Shown: positions 25,461 to 32,927 of the stretch, piece after piece
Numbering within the stretch: the stretch's first letter is position 1
How the letters are laid out: each line of letters begins with the position of its first letter
Assembly: GCF_012932365.1 (NCBI RefSeq)
Contig: NZ_JAAIIH010000020.1
Span: forward strand, 1 to 37,119
From: Bifidobacterium moraviense
Lineage (GTDB): Bacteria; Actinomycetota; Actinomycetes; Actinomycetales; Bifidobacteriaceae
Direction: 5' to 3'
DNA length: 37,119 bases
Position numbers and translations under genes: made by a program
The notes under the pieces: model-generated
Databases searched by the model: none
Seen by the model: the letters and a program-made list of their open reading frames with translations, nothing else
Told to the model about the DNA's origin: nothing

Positions 25461-25541
25461 TGGATACCTCCTTCGGCATGATGCGGCGCGGCGCGGGGTG
25501 TTGCGGTGCGCCGCGGCTGCGGTGCCGCGTCAGATGCGGAG

Positions 25542-25559
25542 TTGTGACCGGCATCACAA
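25542..25559. promoter_or_regulatory. Perfect TTGTGA-N6-TCACAA palindrome
   Basis: An 18-bp perfect palindrome (arms 25542-25547 and 25554-25559) that matches the core TGTGA-N6-TCACA of CRP/FNR-type sites. It lies at about +4 to +22 of the predicted minus-strand transcript, a position typical for a repressor operator. Confidence 0.6.
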
Positions 25560-25569
25560 AGTTGAATAA

Positions 25570-25597
25570 ATTGTATCACATATTTAATTTTATTGAA
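25570..25597 (-). promoter_or_regulatory. AT-rich promoter of the DUF2089-like operon
   Basis: On the minus strand, TTCAAT (25597-25592) and TACAAT (25575-25570) are 16 bp apart, with an extended TGATACAAT. The surrounding 40 bp is strikingly AT-rich for this genome. TTGAATAAATT (25562-25572) and AATTTTATTGAA (25586-25597) also form a partial inverted repeat. Confidence 0.6.
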
Positions 25598-25702
25598 CTC
25601 AAATCGGTGTCTGACTTGCGTTTTGTTGATCTGCCGGCGCGATCGCCCGCACGACAATGTCCCGAATCGTGGAACGCGGCACGTTCGCGCGGGAACGGAT
25701 GC

Positions 25703-25708
25703 TATGGT
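25703..25708 (+). promoter_or_regulatory. -10 element for the leaderless Cys leader ORF
   Basis: TATGGT ends 7 nt before the ATG at 25716 (GGGGGCC between), the spacing at which transcription would start on the A of the ATG. recQ has the same layout (TACAGT-GGGGGCC-ATGACG). Confidence 0.55.
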
Positions 25709-25715
25709 GGGGGCC

Positions 25716-25751
25716 ATGACGTATTTCTCATGTTGTCGCTGTTGTCGCTGA
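25716..25751 (+). CDS. Leaderless 11-codon Cys-rich leader peptide
   Basis: ATG ACG TAT TTC TCA TGT TGT CGC TGT TGT CGC TGA encodes MTYFSCCRCCR: four Cys codons in two pairs, made by a direct repeat of TGTTGTCGC (25731-25748). It has no ribosome site but an ideally placed -10. The genes downstream on the same strand are cystathionine beta-synthase and cystathionine gamma-lyase/synthase, which make cysteine. Poly-Cys leaderless short ORFs are known cysteine-responsive attenuators in mycobacteria; I infer the same role here. It is too short for homology to prove it is translated. Confidence 0.65.
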   Translation: MTYFSCCRCCR

Positions 25752-26016
25752 CCGACGCCCGATGGGGCGCGCGGTTGACAACGCATAACTTGAGATAGGA
25801 CTCATTCGCGAATTCTCGCAGTCTTTCCGTATGCATCGCAGGCAGTGTCGTATCGTCTGCATCGTCTTGGCATATCCGTATCGAGAACGCACGCATCGCA
25901 TTCGTGCCCGGCCGCATCCGTTCGCGGCGGGAGGGTCCCGTTTCATTCCGCGTCCAGCCGCACACCGCATCGATCACCCATCGAACACATCCAGACGCAA
26001 AGGAAACGAGACAGAC
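25752..26016 (+). promoter_or_regulatory. Long leader between the Cys leader ORF and the CBS gene
   Basis: 265 nt without a convincing gene. It holds a short hairpin CGCCC-GATG-GGGCG (25756-25769) just after the leader stop, a TTGACA at 25775-25780 without a good -10, and a hairpin CCCGGCCGC/GCGGCGGG (25907-25915 and 25924-25931, one bulge). The last is followed by GGTCCCGTTTCATTCC and could act as a weak terminator. AAAGGAAAC before 26017 is the CBS ribosome site. Probably the attenuation region. Confidence 0.4.
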
Positions 26017-27039
26017 ATGACCATCCACAACACCCTTTCCGAACTTATCGGCAACACCCCGCTCGTCAGGCTCAACCACGTTCCGCAGAGCCTCGGCGTC
26101 AGGGCGTCCATCGTCGCCAAGGTGGAGTACTTCAACCCCGGCAGCTCGTCCAAGGACCGCATCGCCGAGCGCATCATCGACGCGGCCGAGCGCTCCGGGG
26201 AGCTCAGGCCCGGCGGCGTGATCGTGGAGCCCACCTCAGGCAACACCGGCGTGGGACTGGCGCTCGTGGCCCAGCAGCGCGGCTACCGCACCATCTTCAC
26301 CCTGCCGGACAAGGTGTCCGAATCCAAGCGTGCCGTGCTGCGCGCGTACGGCGCCGAAGTGGTCGTCACGCCCACCGACGCCGGCCCGGACGACCCGCGC
26401 TCCTACTACCAGGTGGCCGAGCGCCTCGCCAAGACGATCCCCGGCGGCTGGCGCCCCAACCAATACGACAACCCCAACGGCCCGCTGAGCCACTACTACA
26501 CCACCGGCCCGGAGATCTGGGAGGCCACCGACCACAAGGTCACGCACTTCGTGGCCGGCATCGGCACCGGCGGCACCATCTCCGGCACCGGCAAGTACCT
26601 CAAGGAGGCGTCCGACGGCGCGGTCAAGGTGATCGGCTCCGACCCGGAGGGCTCCATCTACTCCGCGTCCGACCCCGCCGAAGTGCACCAGTACAACATC
26701 GAGGGCGTGGGCGAGGACTTCTACCCCAAGGCGTTCGACCGGAACATCACCGACGACATCGTCAAGGTCAACGACGCCGAGGCCTTCGAGATGACCCGCC
26801 GCCTCGCCGGCGAGGAGGGGCTGCTCGTGGGCGGCTCGTCCGGCATGGCCGTAGCCAGCGCCGTGAAGTACGCGCTCGCCAACGATCTGGACGAGAGCCA
26901 GCTCGTCGTGGTGCTGCTGCCCGACTCCGGCCGCAGCTACCTGGAGAAGATCTTCGACGACGACTGGATGCGCGCCCACGGCTACGGCGACGTCGTCGAA
27001 CGCACCACGAAGCCGTCGCTCGTCGCGCAGTACCTCTGA
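26017..27039 (+). CDS. PLP-dependent cystathionine beta-synthase (or cysteine synthase)
   Basis: 340 residues of the fold-type II PLP family. The PLP lysine is K46 in NPGSSSKDRI; the phosphate/substrate loops are PTSGNTGVGLA and GIGTGGTISGTG, and the C-terminal pyridine contact is in LLPDSGRSY. The extended C-terminus (YLEKIFDDDWMRAHGYG) and the sequence around K46 resemble actinobacterial cystathionine beta-synthases rather than O-acetylserine sulfhydrylases, but no C-terminal CBS (Bateman) domains are present. It would join homocysteine and serine to cystathionine. The ATG at 26017 follows AAAGGAAA; the frame's opening at 25831 lies in the leader. Its partner, cystathionine gamma-synthase/lyase, follows by 119 nt. 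Confidence 0.88.
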   Translation: MTIHNTLSELIGNTPLVRLNHVPQSLGVRASIVAKVEYFNPGSSSKDRIAERIIDAAERSGELRPGGVIVEPTSGNTGVGLALVAQQRGYRTIFTLPDKVSESKRAVLRAYGAEVVVTPTDAGPDDPRSYYQVAERLAKTIPGGWRPNQYDNPNGPLSHYYTTGPEIWEATDHKVTHFVAGIGTGGTISGTGKYLKEASDGAVKVIGSDPEGSIYSASDPAEVHQYNIEGVGEDFYPKAFDRNITDDIVKVNDAEAFEMTRRLAGEEGLLVGGSSGMAVASAVKYALANDLDESQLVVVLLPDSGRSYLEKIFDDDWMRAHGYGDVVERTTKPSLVAQYL

Positions 27040-27158
27040 GTCTCCCGGCGTCTCCGCCGATTCCCGATCACCGTTTCCCCGATCCATCCGTCCCCCAGCT
27101 CCCATCATCCGTTTCATCGCCGTCCCCACGGCGCCATCCACAGTAAAGGAACACCATC

Positions 27159-28349
27159 ATGACCGCCGCAACCGAACTCTCCGCCAGCTACGCCGCCGAC
27201 GCCGTCGCCACCCGCGCCATCCATGCCGGGCAGGAGCCCGACCCCACCACCGGCGCCGTCGTCACGCCCATCTACATGACCTCCACGTTCAAGCAGGACG
27301 GTGTGCTGGGCCTCCGCGGCGGCCACGACTACTCGCGTTCCATCAACCCCACGCGCACCAGCTTCGACCAGCAGCTCGCCGCCGTGGAAGGCGCCAAGTA
27401 CGCGCTCTCGTTCGCCTCCGGCCTCGCCGCGATCGACGTGCTGCTGCGCTCCAGCCTCAAGCCCGGCGACAACGTGCTGCTCGGCGACGACGTGTACGGC
27501 GGCACCTACCGCCTGCTGTCCAAGGTGTTCGTGCCGTGGGGCGTCGGCCTCGACGTGGTGGACATCACCGACACCGCCGCCGTGTCCGCCGCGCTCGCCG
27601 CCAAGCACTACGCCTACGTGTGGGTGGAGACGCCGTCCAACCCGCTGCTCAACATCACCGACATCGCCGCCACCGCGGCCGTGGCGCACGCGCACGGCAC
27701 CAGGGTGGCCGTGGACAACACGTTCGCCTCGCCCGCGCTGCAGCACCCGCTCGCGGACGGCGCCGACGTGGTGGTCTATTCCACCACCAAGTACATCGGC
27801 GGCCACTCCGACATCGTCGGCGGCGCGATCGTGACCAACGACGCCGAGCTGCACGAGCAGGCCGCGTTCCTGCAGAACGCCGCCGGCGCCGTGCCCTCCC
27901 CGTTCGACTCCTGGCTGGAGATCCGCGGCCTCAAGACCCTCGACCTGCGCGTGAAGCGCCACAGCGCCAACGCGCTCAGGATCGCGCAGTGGCTCGAATC
28001 CCAGCCGTCGAGCGTGGTGGAGCGCGTGTGGTACCCGGGCCTCGAATCCCACCCGGGCCACGCGATCGCCGCGCGCCAGATGCACGGCGGCTTCGGCGGC
28101 GTCGTCTCCGTGCAGCTTGCCGGCGGCGCCGAGGCGGCCAAGCGGTTCGTGGACCACACGCGCATCTTCACGCTGGCCGAGTCGCTCGGCGGCGTCGAAT
28201 CGCTCATCGAGGTGCCCGCCGCCATGACGCACGCCTCCGTGGCCGGCACCACGCTGCAGGTGCCGGACAACCTGGTGCGCATCTCCGTGGGCATCGAGGA
28301 CGCCGACGACCTGATCGCCGATCTCGATCAGGCGCTCAAGGCGATCTGA
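27159..28349 (+). CDS. Cystathionine gamma-synthase/gamma-lyase family PLP enzyme
   Basis: 396 residues of the Cys/Met-metabolism PLP family. Motifs include ATRAIHAGQEPDPTTGAV, YSRSINPTR (phosphate-binding Tyr/Arg), the PLP lysine K211 in STTKYIGGHSD, and ESLGGVESLIEVPAAMTHAS near the C-terminus. MetB (synthase) and CGL (lyase) are hard to separate by eye; the CBS-type gene before it suggests the lyase direction, splitting cystathionine to cysteine. The ATG at 27159 follows TAAAGGAAC. The 119-nt gap upstream is pyrimidine-rich, with a small hairpin CGCCGT-CCCC-ACGGCG (27118-27133). Confidence 0.9.
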   Translation: MTAATELSASYAADAVATRAIHAGQEPDPTTGAVVTPIYMTSTFKQDGVLGLRGGHDYSRSINPTRTSFDQQLAAVEGAKYALSFASGLAAIDVLLRSSLKPGDNVLLGDDVYGGTYRLLSKVFVPWGVGLDVVDITDTAAVSAALAAKHYAYVWVETPSNPLLNITDIAATAAVAHAHGTRVAVDNTFASPALQHPLADGADVVVYSTTKYIGGHSDIVGGAIVTNDAELHEQAAFLQNAAGAVPSPFDSWLEIRGLKTLDLRVKRHSANALRIAQWLESQPSSVVERVWYPGLESHPGHAIAARQMHGGFGGVVSVQLAGGAEAAKRFVDHTRIFTLAESLGGVESLIEVPAAMTHASVAGTTLQVPDNLVRISVGIEDADDLIADLDQALKAI

Positions 28350-28410
28350 CCGAGTCTGACGGTTCGGGCGTCTGGGCGGTCCGATCGGCAGGTTCGGCCG
28401 AGGGACGATG

Positions 28411-28447
28411 CCCGGCGTCGCAACGTTGTGATGGATGACCATCGTGG
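28411..28447 (-). repeat. CAACGTTG repeat, copy 1 (reverse)
   Basis: 37 bp carrying CGCAACGTTG. On the plus strand it pairs with copy 2 across a 16-nt loop: 31 Watson-Crick pairs, 5 G-U pairs and one mismatch. It begins 62 nt after the stop of the transsulfuration gene. Confidence 0.75.
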
Positions 28448-28463
28448 CGGGAGTGGATGGCCT

Positions 28464-28500
28464 CCGCGGTGGTCGTCCACCGCAACGTTGCGACGTCGGG
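28464..28500 (+). repeat. CAACGTTG repeat, copy 2 (forward)
   Basis: 37 bp, CCGCGGTGGTCGTCC followed by ACCGCAACGTTGCGACGTC. Differs from the reverse complement of copy 1 at six positions, all transitions. Confidence 0.75.
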
Positions 28501-28535
28501 CCATTGTGAAGGCGGTCGGGCGTTTCCGGCAGTTC

Positions 28536-28571
28536 CCACGATGGCTGTTCGTCGCAACGTTGCGACGATGG
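28536..28571 (+). repeat. CAACGTTG repeat, copy 3 (forward)
   Basis: CCACGATGG ... CGTCGCAACGTTGCGACG. The 18 bp at 28550-28567 is a perfect palindrome that resembles a LacI/PurR-type operator core (CAACGTTG). It lies about 80 nt upstream of the recQ promoter. Confidence 0.7.
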
Positions 28572-28649
28572 ACATGCCGGCGGCCCGCCGTCCGCACGTT
28601 CACCTCCGTCCGCTCCCACGCCCGCCCATGCGCGAACCAGCCCGCACGC

Positions 28650-28655
28650 TACAGT
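28650..28655 (+). promoter_or_regulatory. -10 element for a leaderless recQ transcript
   Basis: TACAGT ends 7 nt before the ATG at 28663, with GGGGGCC between. No Shine-Dalgarno is present. Confidence 0.5.
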
Positions 28656-28662
28656 GGGGGCC

Positions 28663-30714
28663 ATGACGGACAATGCGGCGGCGCTCGGCGCACTCAAACG
28701 GTACTTCGGCTACGACTCGTTCAGGCCCGGTCAGCAGGGCGTGGTGGACGCGCTCCTCGCCGGACGCGACGTGCTCGCCGTCATGCCCACCGGCGCCGGC
28801 AAGTCGGTCTGCTACCAGATCCCCGCCATGCTGCTGCCGGGGCTCACGATCGTCGTCTCCCCGCTCATCTCCCTGATGCGCGACCAGGTGGACGGCCTCA
28901 ACGACGCCGGCATCCCCGCCGCGTACATCAACACCACGCAGAGCCTCGACGAGCAGGACATGGCGTTCGCCGAAGCCGCCGCCGGCCGAGTCAGGCTGCT
29001 CTACGTGGCTCCCGAGCGTCTGGAGACCGACCGCTTCCGCGCGTTCGCCGCGCGCACGCCCGTCACCCTCGTGGCCGTGGACGAGGCGCACTGCGTCTCG
29101 CAGTGGGGTCAGGACTTCCGATCCAGCTACCTCGGCATCGGCGAGTTCATCGCGTCGCTGCCGCACCGGCCCGCCGTGGGCGCGTTCACCGCCACTGCCA
29201 CCGAGCGCGTGCGCGCCGACATCGTGCACCTGCTGGGGCTCAGGGATCCGGCCGTCACCGTCACCGGATTCGACCGCGAGAACCTGTTCTTCGACGTCAT
29301 CAAGCTCGAGACGAAGTACAAGGCCGGCTGGGTGGCGCGCTACGTGGCCGAGCACCCGGACGAGTCCGGCATCGTGTACTGCGCCACGCGCAAGGAGACC
29401 GAGGCGCTCGCGGAATCGCTCAACCGCACGGTGCCGGTGTTGCGCGCGGCGTCGTCGGGCACGATGGGCGCGGCGGGCACGCCGGCGGGCATGCCGACGG
29501 GAGCCTCACAGCCCGCGGACGCCGCCCCGATCGCCGTCGCCTACCACGGCGGCATGGCGCCCGAGGACCGCGGACGGGCGCAGCGCGACTTCGTCACCGA
29601 CGCGGTGCCCGTGGTGGTGGCCACCAACGCGTTCGGCATGGGCATCGACAAGTCGAACGTGCGCTACGTCATCCACCACAACATGCCCGAATCCATCGAG
29701 GCCTACTATCAGGAGGCCGGACGTGCCGGACGCGACGGCGAGCCGAGCCGCTGCACGCTGCTGTGGAACGAGTCGGACATCGTCACGCGCCGTCGCTTGC
29801 TGGACAACGACTACGAGAACGAGCGCCTCACCCCGGAGGAGCGGGAGACCGTGCGCATGTCGCGCCGCCGCCTGCTCGACGGCATGATCGGCTACTGCCG
29901 CACCGCCGATTGCCTGCACACGTACGTGACCCGCTACTTCGGCGAGACCGTCGAACGCCCCGCCGGCACGAAGTGCGCGGGCGGCTGCACCAACTGCCTG
30001 AGCACGTTCGAGACGATCGACGTGAGCGACGTGGCGCGCGCCGTCAGCCGCTGCGTGCACGACGTGATGCTCGACTACGACGACGCGGGCCGTCCCACGC
30101 CCATGCCGGTGCGTTCCGGGCTCGGCTCGGGCAAGATCGTCGCCGTGCTGCGCGGCTCCAGGGCGCAGGACGTGCTCTCCCGCGGACTCGACCGCTGCCC
30201 GAGCTACGGACGGCTGCGCGAGACGCCCGAGGCGCGCGTGCGCGACGTGCTCAGCCAGATGGTCACCGACGGCTTCCTGACGATCACCGAGGGGCGCATG
30301 CCGATCGTGGGCTTCGGGCCGCGCGCCGCCGAGACCGTGGCGCCCGACTTTCACTACGAGATCAAGCGCATCGAACGCAGGCGGGGGAGCGGGGCCGGTG
30401 CGACGGGCTCCGGTTCTGGCTTCGGCGCGGGCGCCGCGGGGACGCCCGGCGTCGGCCCGGCGCTCTCGTCCGGCGAGGGAGAGCCCACCGAGGCGGACGA
30501 GCGCCTGTTCGACGCCCTGCGCGCGCTGCGTCTCGAGATCGCGCGCGAGACCCGCAAGCCGCCGTACATCATCTTCAACGACCGCACGCTGCGCGACATG
30601 GTGCGTCGCAGGCCCACCACGCCGGTCGCGTTCCTCGAGGTCAACGGCGTGGGGCAGAGCAAGCTCGACGCATACGGCGCGCGCTTCATGGAGCTCATCG
30701 CGGCGGAGGAGTAG
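28663..30714 (+). CDS. recQ: ATP-dependent DNA helicase RecQ
   Basis: 683 residues; unwinds DNA 3' to 5' in recombination and repair. Walker A MPTGAGKS at 41-48, DEAH at 140-143, then the second helicase lobe (ATNAFGMGIDKSNVRYVIHHNMP, YYQEAGRAGRDG). The RQC zinc site is at about 412-447 (CRTADC ... KCAGGCTNC), and a C-terminal HRDC domain starts near residue 610 (ADERLFDALRALRLEIARE). Two low-complexity insertions rich in Gly/Ala/Ser interrupt it: about 265-285, between RAASSGTMG and PIAVAYHGG, and about 575-605, before HRDC. GTG at 28654 is an alternative start, but the -10 element at 28650 supports ATG 28663. Confidence 0.95.
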   Translation: MTDNAAALGALKRYFGYDSFRPGQQGVVDALLAGRDVLAVMPTGAGKSVCYQIPAMLLPGLTIVVSPLISLMRDQVDGLNDAGIPAAYINTTQSLDEQDMAFAEAAAGRVRLLYVAPERLETDRFRAFAARTPVTLVAVDEAHCVSQWGQDFRSSYLGIGEFIASLPHRPAVGAFTATATERVRADIVHLLGLRDPAVTVTGFDRENLFFDVIKLETKYKAGWVARYVAEHPDESGIVYCATRKETEALAESLNRTVPVLRAASSGTMGAAGTPAGMPTGASQPADAAPIAVAYHGGMAPEDRGRAQRDFVTDAVPVVVATNAFGMGIDKSNVRYVIHHNMPESIEAYYQEAGRAGRDGEPSRCTLLWNESDIVTRRRLLDNDYENERLTPEERETVRMSRRRLLDGMIGYCRTADCLHTYVTRYFGETVERPAGTKCAGGCTNCLSTFETIDVSDVARAVSRCVHDVMLDYDDAGRPTPMPVRSGLGSGKIVAVLRGSRAQDVLSRGLDRCPSYGRLRETPEARVRDVLSQMVTDGFLTITEGRMPIVGFGPRAAETVAPDFHYEIKRIERRRGSGAGATGSGSGFGAGAAGTPGVGPALSSGEGEPTEADERLFDALRALRLEIARETRKPPYIIFNDRTLRDMVRRRPTTPVAFLEVNGVGQSKLDAYGARFMELIAAEE

Positions 30715-30775
30715 GCGGGGCGCGTTCGAGGGACGCCGTGCGCGGGATGGCATGACCGCGCGCGGGGCGGGGCGG

Positions 30776-30936
30776 ATGCGTGCGGTCTCGCGTGCGCATG
30801 CGCGGATATGCGAGAATGCGCGGATGCGTGGGCTTGCCACGCGCGGATGGACGGGCGGCATGCGAAATGCGCGGGCGGTACGCGCGGATGCATGGGCTTG
30901 CGCGGGCTCGGCATGCGCGGAGCCGGCATGCGCACA
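30776..30936. repeat. Low-complexity GCGCGGATG-rich region after recQ
   Basis: Many ATGCGCGG/GCGCGGATG words. The clearest pair is GCGCGGATGCGTGGGCTTGC at 30818-30837 and its one-mismatch copy at 30882-30901, 64 bp apart. No gene is supported in 30715-31383. Confidence 0.6.
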
Positions 30937-30958
30937 GGCCGATGGGCGGTCCGGGCTG

Positions 30959-31177
30959 GGTATCTGCAGAGTCAGGGGTAGATTTGCCTCGCCGTCGGCA
31001 GATATCTGCAGAGTCAGGGTGCGTGAATGCCCGCGATCCGCGTGATCGCCGATGATGCGGTGGCGGAATCAAGCCGATTTCGGTTGCGACGACCGGCCGG
31101 CGACCGGCCCGAGGCACCCTGACTCTGCAGATACCTGCCTGCACAAGCCGAAATCTACCCCTGACTCTGCAGATACC
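30959..31177. repeat. Nested symmetric inverted repeat between recQ and luxS
   Basis: Outer arms 30959-30985 and 31151-31177 are perfect over 27 bp. Inner arms 30998-31022 and 31114-31138 match 24/25. The spacers between outer and inner arms are exactly 12 nt on both sides, and the centre is 91 nt. All four arms carry TATCTGCAGAGTCAGGG. The centre encodes nothing recognisable. Candidate miniature mobile element or large RNA/cruciform structure. Confidence 0.85.
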
Positions 31178-31383
31178 GACGCGGATCCCGGCGTACGGGC
31201 TTCCCGGGCGCCCGCCGCCCGGCGGCCGGGACGATTCGCAGGCGGGCGGGAACTTTCCGGGCGTCTCGCGAACGCCCGTTATCCGTTATTCCTATACCGT
31301 CCGGTGCCGGCGGACGGTCCGGCCGCCACTCGCCGGAGTAGCATGGGGCTCGGTTGACCGATTTTCCATGGAACGGAGGAATC

Positions 31384-31887
31384 ATGGCGGAACACAAGGC
31401 CGACGAGTCCGGCAGGCCGGTGCCGGAGAGCTTCCAGCTCGACCACACCAAGGTGAAGGCGCCGTACGTGCGCTACATCGACACGGAGAAGGGCCCGCAC
31501 GGCGACGTGATCTCCAACTACGACCTGCGGCTGGTGCAGCCGAACGAGAACGCCATCCCCACCGGCGGCCTGCACACCATCGAGCACACCATCGCCGTGC
31601 TGCTGCGCGAGCGCATCCCCGGCTACATCGACTGCTCGCCGTTCGGCTGCCGCACCGGCTTCCACCTGCTCACGTGGGGCGAGCACTCCACCGAGGACGT
31701 GGCGAAGGCGCTCAAGGAGTCGCTGGAGTTCATCGCCTACGAGGCCACGTGGGACGACGTGCCCGCCACCACGATCGAGAGCTGCGGCAACTACCGCGAC
31801 CACAGCCTGTTCACCGCGAAGGAGTGGTGCAAGGACATCCTCGCCAAGGGCATCAGCTCCGATCCGTTCGAGCGCAAGGTCGTCTGA
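31384..31887 (+). CDS. luxS: S-ribosylhomocysteine lyase LuxS
   Basis: 167 residues; cleaves S-ribosylhomocysteine to homocysteine and the autoinducer-2 precursor DPD. Metal ligands are in HTIEH (residues 64-68) and C134 in [10 protein letters not shown]; the catalytic Cys is C89 in [10 protein letters not shown]-terminal [15 protein letters not shown] is typical. ATG 31384 follows CGGAGGAATC; the in-frame ATG at 31354 lacks a site. It returns homocysteine to the transsulfuration enzymes encoded upstream (26017-28349), so these genes are linked metabolically though not in one operon. Confidence 0.96.
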   Translation: MAEHKADESGRPVPESFQLDHTKVKAPYVRYIDTEKGPHGDVISNYDLRLVQPNENAIPTGGLHTIEHTIAVLLRERIPGYIDCSPFGCRTGFHLLTWGEHSTEDVAKALKESLEFIAYEATWDDVPATTIESCGNYRDHSLFTAKEWCKDILAKGISSDPFERKVV

Positions 31888-31920
31888 CCGGCGTCTCCGC
31901 CGATCGCGCCGCATTCCGGA

Positions 31921-31963
31921 AAGCCGCGTCCCGTCGCCGTGTTCGGGGCGCGGCTTCGTGTTT
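31921..31963 (+). terminator. Terminator downstream of luxS
   Basis: AAGCCGCGTCCC (31921-31932) pairs with GGGGCGCGGCTT (31945-31956) over 12 bp with one T-G pair, followed by CGTGTTT. It lies 33 nt after the luxS stop. Confidence 0.65.
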
Positions 31964-32039
31964 CGTGCGCGGCGATGCGGTCCGCCTTCGGGCGCTGCGC
32001 GGCCGTTGGAACGGCACGGGGGCCGGGATGGCACGGCCG

Positions 32040-32756
32040 TCAGGCGGCGGCGATGCGGTCGATTGCGTCCGCGGATTCGTCCACGATGCGCCGCATGGCG
32101 GCCTCCGCGCCCGCTCCGTCGCCCTTGCGGATCAGGGAAGCGGCCTCGACGTGGAGGTCCAGCGCCTCCTGATTGGCCACGGCAGGCATGAGCTCGTGCC
32201 GGGTGCGGCCCTCCAGCGTGGAGGCCACCACGTCGCCGAGCTCGGCGAACATGAGGTTGCCGGACGATTCGAGCAGCGTGCGGTGGAAGAGGATGTCCGC
32301 GTCCAGATAGTCCTGCTCGTTGGCCCGGTCGGAGTAGGAGACCATGTCCACGGCGGCGCGGGTGAGCGTGCCCCACTGGTCGGCGGTTGCCGCGGCGGCG
32401 GCCAGGCGCGCGGCCAGCGGCTCCACGCCGGCGCGCAGCTGGGAGAGCTCGCGCAGCGCGTCCAGACGGTGCGTCCCGCCGAGCCGCCATCGGATCACCT
32501 GCGGATCGAAGAAGTTCCACCGGTCGATCGGGTTCACGACGGCTCCGGCCTTGCGTCGCACGTTCACCAGTCCCATCGATTCGAGCACGCGCGTCACCTC
32601 GCGCGTCACCGTGCGCGACGGCGTCTCGCCGCCCAGCTCCGGCTCGGGGAGTCGGTCGCCGGGACGGATGCGGCCGTCGATCACGGCCATGCCCCATTCG
32701 TCGAGCAGTCGGTCATGCAGCGTGCGGTCGGCTTCGATCGCTGGAATATCAGTCAT
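32040..32756 (-). CDS. GntR-family (FadR/FCD) transcriptional regulator
   Basis: 238 residues. The N-terminal winged helix-turn-helix (about 12-80) includes GMAVIDGRIRPGDRLPEPELGG, SRTVTREVTRVLESMGLVNVR; the C-terminal FCD helical domain (about 95-238) binds a ligand and usually a metal (DADILFHRTLLESSGN, LHVEAASLI). It is divergent from the gluconate permease and kinase genes, so it is most likely the gluconate repressor. ATG 32756 is chosen: GATAAT lies 7 nt before it, suggesting a leaderless transcript; ATG 32765 and the opening at 32879 are less likely. Confidence 0.9.
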   Translation of the reverse strand: MTDIPAIEADRTLHDRLLDEWGMAVIDGRIRPGDRLPEPELGGETPSRTVTREVTRVLESMGLVNVRRKAGAVVNPIDRWNFFDPQVIRWRLGGTHRLDALRELSQLRAGVEPLAARLAAAAATADQWGTLTRAAVDMVSYSDRANEQDYLDADILFHRTLLESSGNLMFAELGDVVASTLEGRTRHELMPAVANQEALDLHVEAASLIRKGDGAGAEAAMRRIVDESADAIDRIAAA

Positions 32757-32763
32757 ACCGGTC

Positions 32764-32790
32764 ATTATCGCACAACGTCGTGCGTTATGG
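32764..32790. promoter_or_regulatory. Promoter and palindromic operator of the GntR-type regulator
   Basis: The palindrome CGCACAACGTCGTGCG (32769-32784), with flanking TAT and TTA, overlaps the minus-strand -10 hexamer GATAAT (32769-32764). A repressor bound there would shut off its own gene, and it lies about 40 bp from the gntP promoter. Confidence 0.55.
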
Positions 32791-32821
32791 CATACATATT
32801 CGACACGCCGGGCGTCATTCA

Positions 32822-32850
32822 TATTGCGTAATCCGTAATCTGGTCGTATA
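32822..32850 (+). promoter_or_regulatory. Sigma70-type promoter of the gluconate operon
   Basis: TTGCGT (32822-32827) and TATATT (32845-32850) are 17 bp apart. TATTCGAATA-like palindromic text (32846-32856) overlaps the -10 and may be a second regulator site. Confidence 0.65.
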
Positions 32851-32927
32851 TTCGAATACATCATACAAATGCACGCCACAAAGCAGTAACGGCATGCATA
32901 ATAAACGACTCAATGAAGAGATGGATT

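Noticed and set aside
25775..25780. TTGACA as a main promoter -35 for the CBS gene
   Set aside because: The hexamer is perfect, but no TANNNT lies at 16-18 bp; TAGGAC is at 15 bp and lacks the final T. Kept only as a remark.
28336..28603. Minus-strand frames of 79-91 codons with repeated RNVA words
   Set aside because: They translate the CAACGTTG repeats; no start signals or domain features.
30715..31383. Possible small genes between recQ and luxS
   Set aside because: Short frames here follow the GCGCGGATG repeats and inverted repeat arms; none has a ribosome site, family motif or normal composition.
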